Source of the DNA: Methanomassiliicoccus sp.
GTDB taxonomy: Archaea; Thermoplasmatota; Thermoplasmata; Methanomassiliicoccales; JACIVX01
DNA: 8,993 nucleotides
Direction of reading: 5' to 3'
NCBI GenBank assembly: GCA_020725985.1
Contig: DYTM01000045.1
Location: 1-8,993 of the forward strand
This document shows, one piece after another, positions 5,926 through 8,993 of this stretch. The notes beneath the pieces are model-generated. The model ran no database searches. It was not told the DNA's origin and was given only the letters and a program-made list of their open reading frames with translations. Each line of letters starts with the position of its first letter. Position 1 is the stretch's first letter. Both the position numbers and the translations under genes were made by a program.

Positions 5926-6435
5926 ATGGCAACAGTCAAGGAGCCTAACCCCCAGTTCACGGACCTGATCATCAAGTCCGGCGGGAAGACGCTGAACCTA
6001 TGCTACCAGTGCGGCACCTGCACTGCCAGCTGCCCATCTGGAAGGCAGACGGCATTCAGGACGAGAAAGCTGATACGGAAGGCCCAGCTCGGCCTCAAGG
6101 AGGACATTCTTCCCTTCGATGACCTGTGGATGTGCACCACCTGCTACACCTGCGTGGAAAGGTGTCCGAGACAGGTCGACATCACCGACATCATCATGAT
6201 TCTGAGGAACTTCGCGGTCAAGGAAGGGTACATGGCCGACACCCACAAGAAGACAGCGTCGTCCATGATGAACACCGGCCACACCATACCGCTCACGGAT
6301 GACTACAAGGGGATGAGGAAGAAGCTCGGTCTATCGGAGCAGCCTCCGACTGTCCTCGGCGACGCGAAGGCGCTCGAGGATTGGAAGAAGATCATGAAGA
6401 TCACGGGCTTCGACAAGATCATTGGGGGGAAGTAG
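5926..6435 (+). CDS. hdrC: CoB-CoM heterodisulfide reductase subunit C-like
   Basis: A 169-residue iron-sulfur subunit that passes electrons from HdrA to the catalytic HdrB. Two [4Fe-4S] motifs are complete: Cys26-x2-Cys29-x2-Cys32-x3-Cys36 (CYQCGTCTASCPSG) and Cys70-x2-Cys73-x2-Cys76-x3-Cys80 (CTTCYTCVERCP). The length is close to that of cytoplasmic HdrC. There is no membrane segment, so it belongs with the soluble HdrABC type rather than HdrE-linked forms. The ATG has GAGG seven bases upstream and a good TATA box. The stop TAG is followed immediately by the hdrB ATG. Related ferredoxin-like subunits exist in non-methanogens, so the substrate need not be CoM-S-S-CoB. Confidence 0.93.
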   Translation: MATVKEPNPQFTDLIIKSGGKTLNLCYQCGTCTASCPSGRQTAFRTRKLIRKAQLGLKEDILPFDDLWMCTTCYTCVERCPRQVDITDIIMILRNFAVKEGYMADTHKKTASSMMNTGHTIPLTDDYKGMRKKLGLSEQPPTVLGDAKALEDWKKIMKITGFDKIIGGK

Positions 6436-7290
6436 ATGACCGACAAGTACGCGCTCTTCCTCGGCTGCATCGCCCCGCTCAGGTATCCGGGCATAGAGAA
6501 GGCGACGAGAGAGGTCTTCAAGGCCCTCGACGTGGACCTCGTCGACCTGGAGGGGGCGGGATGCTGCCCCGCGCCGGGCGTGATAAGGTCTTTCGATCAA
6601 ACGACCTGGCTCGCCCTGGCTGCCCGAAACCTCGCCCTCGCCGAGAAGAAGGGTCTGGACATAATCACGATATGCAACGGCTGCTTCGGCTCTCTCTTCG
6701 ACGCCGCCCACATCCTGCACGAGGACCCGGCGAAGGTCAAGGAGGTCAACAAGATCCTCAAGGAGGTCGGCCTCGAGTACAACGGGGGAAAGATCAAGGT
6801 GAGGCATTTCGCGGACGTGCTCCACAAGGACATCGGGATAGAGAAGATCAAGTCTAAAGTGGTCAACCCGTTGCAGTACAAGGTCGCCGTCCACTACGGC
6901 TGCCACTTCGCCAAGCCCTCGAAGATAAAGCAGCTCGACGATCCCGAAAGGCCGAGCATCCTGGACGAACTCGTGGAGGCGGTCGGGCCGAAGAGCGTCA
7001 ACTACCGCGACAAGATGATGTGCTGCGGCGCCGGGGGCGGACTGAGGACGAGGGCGAACGACATCGCGATGAAGATGACCGAGGAGAAGCTGGCCAACGT
7101 GAAGAAGGCCGGCGCGCAGTTCATCATCGATGTGTGCCCCTTCTGCCACCTCCAGTACGACAGGACGCAGAAGGACGTGCCCGGATACGACATCCCGGTC
7201 ATCCACATGGCCCAGCTCTACGGTCTTGCGTTCGGACTGCCGAAGGAGCACATGGGTCTGGAAGCGCACGTCGTCCCGGTCAAGCTCTGA
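6436..7290 (+). CDS. hdrB: CoB-CoM heterodisulfide reductase subunit B-like
   Basis: The 284-residue catalytic subunit, which reduces the heterodisulfide on two unusual non-cubane [4Fe-4S] clusters. Both CCG domains are intact with family spacing. The first has Cys11, then Cys43-Cys44 (GAGCCPAPG), then Cys80-x2-Cys83 (CNGC). The second has Cys156, then Cys196-Cys197 (MMCCGAGGG), then Cys234-x2-Cys237 (CPFC). With all cysteines present, real disulfide reductase chemistry is likely rather than a degenerate CCG protein. Translation follows hdrC with no gap, aided by a G-run at 6424-6428. An 86-codon gene follows 9 bases after the stop. HdrA, needed for electron bifurcation, must be encoded elsewhere. 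Confidence 0.95.
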   Translation: MTDKYALFLGCIAPLRYPGIEKATREVFKALDVDLVDLEGAGCCPAPGVIRSFDQTTWLALAARNLALAEKKGLDIITICNGCFGSLFDAAHILHEDPAKVKEVNKILKEVGLEYNGGKIKVRHFADVLHKDIGIEKIKSKVVNPLQYKVAVHYGCHFAKPSKIKQLDDPERPSILDELVEAVGPKSVNYRDKMMCCGAGGGLRTRANDIAMKMTEEKLANVKKAGAQFIIDVCPFCHLQYDRTQKDVPGYDIPVIHMAQLYGLAFGLPKEHMGLEAHVVPVKL

Positions 7291-7294
7291 GGTG
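7289..7294 (+). promoter_or_regulatory. Shine-Dalgarno site overlapping hdrB stop
   Basis: GAGGTG overlaps the hdrB TGA and stands five bases before the TTG at 7300. It decides the start of the following small gene and indicates that the gene is translated from the hdr transcript. Confidence 0.55.
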
Positions 7295-7299
7295 CCCGG

Positions 7300-7560
7300 T
7301 TGTACAAGGCACATCTGGTCTCGATTACTGTCGCAGAGAGCGTGCCCCCCAACCTGAAAGGCTTCGTCAGTTTTCAGGCGAGCCTCGAGAATCACGAGGT
7401 GAAGGCAAGGGATAAGGTCGCTTTGCTCGTCATCGAGGGCACCTCCTCTTACGTCGTCTTCTTCCTCGAGGAGGTCAAGGGGCTGGGAGAAATCGAGAAG
7501 CGGCATGAGGAACAGCAGGCGGAGATGACTCTCGAGACCAGGGCGATCCTGAAGAAGTGA
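7300..7560 (+). CDS. Uncharacterised 86-residue protein downstream of hdrB
   Basis: I do not recognise this family. The protein is 86 residues with no cysteine, no membrane segment and no signal peptide. The first half looks like a small beta-rich fold (HLVSITVAESVPPNLKG, then KVALLVIEG and SYVVFFLEEV). The last 25 residues are highly charged and probably helical (IEKRHEEQQAEMTLETRAILKK). It uses TTG as start: it is in the same frame as hdrB, the hdrB stop lies just upstream, and GAGGTG precedes the TTG by five bases. Codon third positions favour G and C, as in the neighbours, so it is likely real. Being third in the hdrC-hdrB unit, it may be an accessory, assembly or regulatory partner of Hdr; this rests on position only. 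Confidence 0.65.
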   Translation: MYKAHLVSITVAESVPPNLKGFVSFQASLENHEVKARDKVALLVIEGTSSYVVFFLEEVKGLGEIEKRHEEQQAEMTLETRAILKK

Positions 7561-7572
7561 GAAGGCGCGTTG

Positions 7573-7755
7573 TCAGGAGTGGTTGTCTTTCTCCTCGGTG
7601 TCGCTGAGGAACTCTCCCTCGGCGTCGACCCAGACGGGGACGGACGACAGGAACGGAAGCCGGATCTCCTGAAGGCACTCCGACGAGGATCGTTCCTTCT
7701 CGAGTCCATCGAAGAATAGGATTCTTATACATGGCGGTCCGAAAGGCACGATCAT
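7573..7755 (-). CDS. Possible 60-residue small protein (strand ambiguous)
   Basis: The minus strand carries a 60-codon frame starting MIVPFGPPCIRILFFDG and ending in an acidic tail (SDTEEKDNHS). Its third codon positions are strongly G/C (roughly four in five), like real genes here. Against it, the ATG overlaps the start codon of the divergent DUF1801 gene, no promoter is visible upstream, and the TATA box of DUF1801 lies inside it. A competing plus-strand frame from TTG 7570 to the stop at 7717-7719 would be a fourth gene after hdrB, ending just before that TATA box, but its third-position bias is weaker. At most one is likely real; a decayed gene is also possible. Confidence 0.3.
   Translation of the reverse strand: MIVPFGPPCIRILFFDGLEKERSSSECLQEIRLPFLSSVPVWVDAEGEFLSDTEEKDNHS
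7723..7730 (+). promoter_or_regulatory. TATA box of DUF1801 gene
   Basis: TCTTATAC is centred about 27 bases before the ATG at 7754, with no Shine-Dalgarno site between them, so a leaderless transcript is expected. Confidence 0.55.
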
Positions 7756-8167
7756 GAAGAGAACGACGGAAGCGGCCCCTGCAAAAGATGTTGACGAGTA
7801 CCTCGAGTCGGTTTCGGGGAAGTCACGTCGGGTTCTCGAGGACCTTCGCAGGACAATCAAGGCCGCCGCACCCGAGGCGGTCGAGAAGATAAGCTATCGT
7901 ATGCCAATGTTCTATCACAATGGTCCACTTGTCGCCTTCGCGGCCTTCAAGGACCACTGCAGCTTCTTCGTCATGAGTCCAGCTGTCATGCGTGCCTTCA
8001 GAGAAGAACTGAAGTCCTTCGATACTGCGACGGGGACTGTGCGGTTCTATGCCGGTGAGTCGCTTCCGGCCTCCCTTGTCAAGAAGATGGTGATGGCGAG
8101 AATAGAGGAGAACGGGGCGAAGGTCAAGAAGAGGGGTCTGAGATCCTCAGGGAAAAGAAGGAATTGA
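7754..8167 (+). CDS. DUF1801 (YdhG-like) family protein
   Basis: A 137-residue cytoplasmic protein of the DUF1801 family. It opens with the family's VDEYLESVSGKSRRVLEDLR helix region, then AAPEAVEKISYRMPMFYHNG (38-57), where ISY-x-MP-x-F is the hallmark, then LVAFAAFKDHCSFFVMS, matching the usual strand-rich core. The C-terminal tail is Lys/Arg-rich (KVKKRGLRSSGKRRN). Some bacterial relatives (B. subtilis YdhG) have been described as frataxin-like iron chaperones, but most members are uncharacterised, so no function is assigned. It has its own promoter and no operon partner. The family is mainly bacterial, and codon use is less strictly G/C-ending than in hdrB, which would fit lateral acquisition. 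Confidence 0.85.
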   Translation: MKRTTEAAPAKDVDEYLESVSGKSRRVLEDLRRTIKAAAPEAVEKISYRMPMFYHNGPLVAFAAFKDHCSFFVMSPAVMRAFREELKSFDTATGTVRFYAGESLPASLVKKMVMARIEENGAKVKKRGLRSSGKRRN

Positions 8168-8331
8168 GTCTCACCCTCTAGCGGTATGGGAGCGATGCCT
8201 AAACCAGAATGGCAAGGTCACAATAAGAAGGATCAAGAAGGGATTTCCTCGGAACATCCGGGGAATCATTGAACTAACGCGTCGAGATGTCAAGCGCAAC
8301 AGAATGGGCCCTAGGTCTGGACACTCTCAGA
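8168..8331. other. Intergenic stretch, convergent gene ends
   Basis: This lies between the DUF1801 stop and the end of the minus-strand secreted protein. A plus-strand frame is open from 8142 to 8558, but it has no ATG, GTG or TTG before 8304 and its right part runs antisense to the secreted-protein gene. Its peptide (including VWERCLNQNGKVTIRRIKKG) matches nothing I recognise. It may be a gene remnant. No terminator-like T-run is seen. Confidence 0.3.
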
Positions 8332-8760
8332 TCAAACTACCTGACCCCGCCACAGAAAGTAGACCCGGTACTCTGACGATGGCAGCACTCCCTTGGAATA
8401 CTCAACATAGACAGCATCTCCAAGATCAACCATTCCATTCTCATCGAACTCGACGAAAGATATCGAGTAGTTGGCGCCATCCAACAATTCGTTCACATCT
8501 CCTGTTCCGTTTGGATCGAACGGGTATGTGCCAACGTATGTGTCATTCAAGTGAATGATAATCTTACACTCCATGATGTCAATTCCACTGTCGGCTTCAC
8601 CGAACGTTGCCCTGATTGAATATGGCGAAACAGTTGTGACACTCGAGAATTCTGCATACGGGGCCCGGGGGGGCTGGCTCAGACTTGAGTGAAACAACAT
8701 TGTTAGGGCAATGACCGCAACGATCGCCGCAGTCCCCACCAGAAGCAGCTTCCTTCTCAT
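8332..8760 (-). CDS. Short membrane-anchored extracellular protein, pilin-like C-terminus
   Basis: From ATG 8760 the protein is 142 residues: a basic tip (MRRK), one hydrophobic segment (about 5-23, LLLVGTAAIVAVIALTMLF), and an exported domain of about 115 residues. The C-terminal pattern, FDENGMVDLGDAVYVEYS followed by a YRVYFLWRG strand, resembles archaeal secreted and type IV pilin-like proteins, which end with a DxDxDG-type acidic loop and GD turn. No clear prepilin peptidase site is visible, so it is called membrane-anchored rather than a pilin. The same frame is open back to 8940, but a TATA-like box at 8789-8796 lies inside that extension, and the signal anchor begins at 8760. A GGTGA site is 10 bases upstream. 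Function unknown. Confidence 0.65.
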   Translation of the reverse strand: MRRKLLLVGTAAIVAVIALTMLFHSSLSQPPRAPYAEFSSVTTVSPYSIRATFGEADSGIDIMECKIIIHLNDTYVGTYPFDPNGTGDVNELLDGANYSISFVEFDENGMVDLGDAVYVEYSKGVLPSSEYRVYFLWRGQVV

Positions 8761-8993
8761 ATTGTCCGAATCACCAGGCGTTTTCGAAGATAAATAGCTA
8801 GAGTCTCCATCACAGTTGCAGCTCCACGATACAGGAATTTGGCACTCCAGGATGAATATGAAGAGAGTCGCGTTGACGATCCAAGCGTCTGCATCAATCT
8901 CAGAGGTCTCAACTAATGAAGACAATTCGAAGGGCCTCAAGGCAACCGATGTCGGCTAGGTTAACAAGTCGAGTCGGAAGAAACTCATAGGTC
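8761..8993. other. Upstream region of secreted protein, no gene recognised
   Basis: This region is richer in A/T than the hdr region. It contains the likely promoter of the secreted-protein gene (TATTTATC on the minus strand at 8789-8796). Short frames such as a 35-codon plus-strand one beginning ATGAATATGAAG lack a ribosome site and any recognisable product. I see no RNA gene or repeat in it. Confidence 0.4.
8789..8796 (-). promoter_or_regulatory. TATA-like box of secreted-protein gene
   Basis: The minus strand reads TATTTATC centred about 33 bases before the ATG at 8760, predicting a leader of only a few bases. It argues that the 60-codon upstream extension of the frame is not translated. 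Confidence 0.5.

Noticed and set aside
6331..7506. A 391-codon open frame on the minus strand across hdrC and hdrB.
   Set aside because: The plus strand encodes intact HdrC and HdrB with all cluster cysteines; the minus frame shows no known motif and is a shadow.
8304..8558. An 84-codon plus-strand frame.
   Set aside because: It is mostly antisense to the membrane-anchored protein gene, has no ribosome site or promoter, and has no recognisable motif.
8761..8940. 60-codon extension of the secreted protein to an ATG at 8940.
   Set aside because: It puts a TATA-like box inside the coding region and moves the signal anchor away from the N-terminus.
1..8993. CRISPR array, insertion sequence, rRNA, attachment site.
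   Set aside because: No regularly spaced direct repeats, no transposase or integrase coding sequence and no rRNA-like segment were seen on either strand.

Overview
The window looks archaeal, most likely a euryarchaeal/Thermoplasmatota-type genome of fairly high GC. The gene families support this: a pyruvoyl-dependent arginine decarboxylase, a PAC2-family proteasome chaperone ending in a HbYX-like tail, a V4R-DUF835 protein, a Ras/Rab-like GTPase, and heterodisulfide reductase HdrC and HdrB. The signals agree: several start codons lie about 26-31 bases after a TATA-like box (leaderless transcripts), while others carry a GGAGG-type Shine-Dalgarno site. Methanomassiliicoccales or a related Hdr-bearing Thermoplasmatota lineage would fit, but the sequence alone does not fix the taxon.

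Left third (1-2960), all minus strand, as three transcription units. From right to left these are: a PAC2-family gene (2908-2150); a two-gene unit of a small GTPase (2055-1543) overlapping by ATGA a V4R-DUF835 protein (1546-611); and arginine decarboxylase pdaD (557-87), which overlaps by one base the start of a zinc-ribbon gene that runs off the left edge. The GTPase plus V4R pair is the most interesting item. V4R shares its fold with the Bet3-type subunits of TRAPP, the eukaryotic exchange factor for Rab1/Ypt1, so this could be a compact archaeal GTPase-regulator pair.

Middle (2961-5031): an intergenic stretch rich in inverted repeats separates the PAC2 gene from a plus-strand M16 zinc peptidase with a TTG start. 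A minus-strand hydrogenase maturation protease follows, convergent with the peptidase.

Right of centre (5032-7560), plus strand: a LysR-like regulator starts divergently from the hydrogenase maturation protease. Next comes the tightly packed hdrC-hdrB pair with its own TATA box and Shine-Dalgarno site, followed by an uncharacterised 86-residue protein coupled to hdrB. The arrangement suggests one locus for hydrogen/heterodisulfide metabolism with its own regulator. HdrA and hydrogenase subunits are not in the window.

Right end (7561-8993) looks more accessory: an ambiguous small coding signal, a DUF1801 protein, and a short membrane-anchored extracellular protein on the minus strand, with poorly occupied flanks. 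I see no tRNA, rRNA, CRISPR array or insertion sequence.
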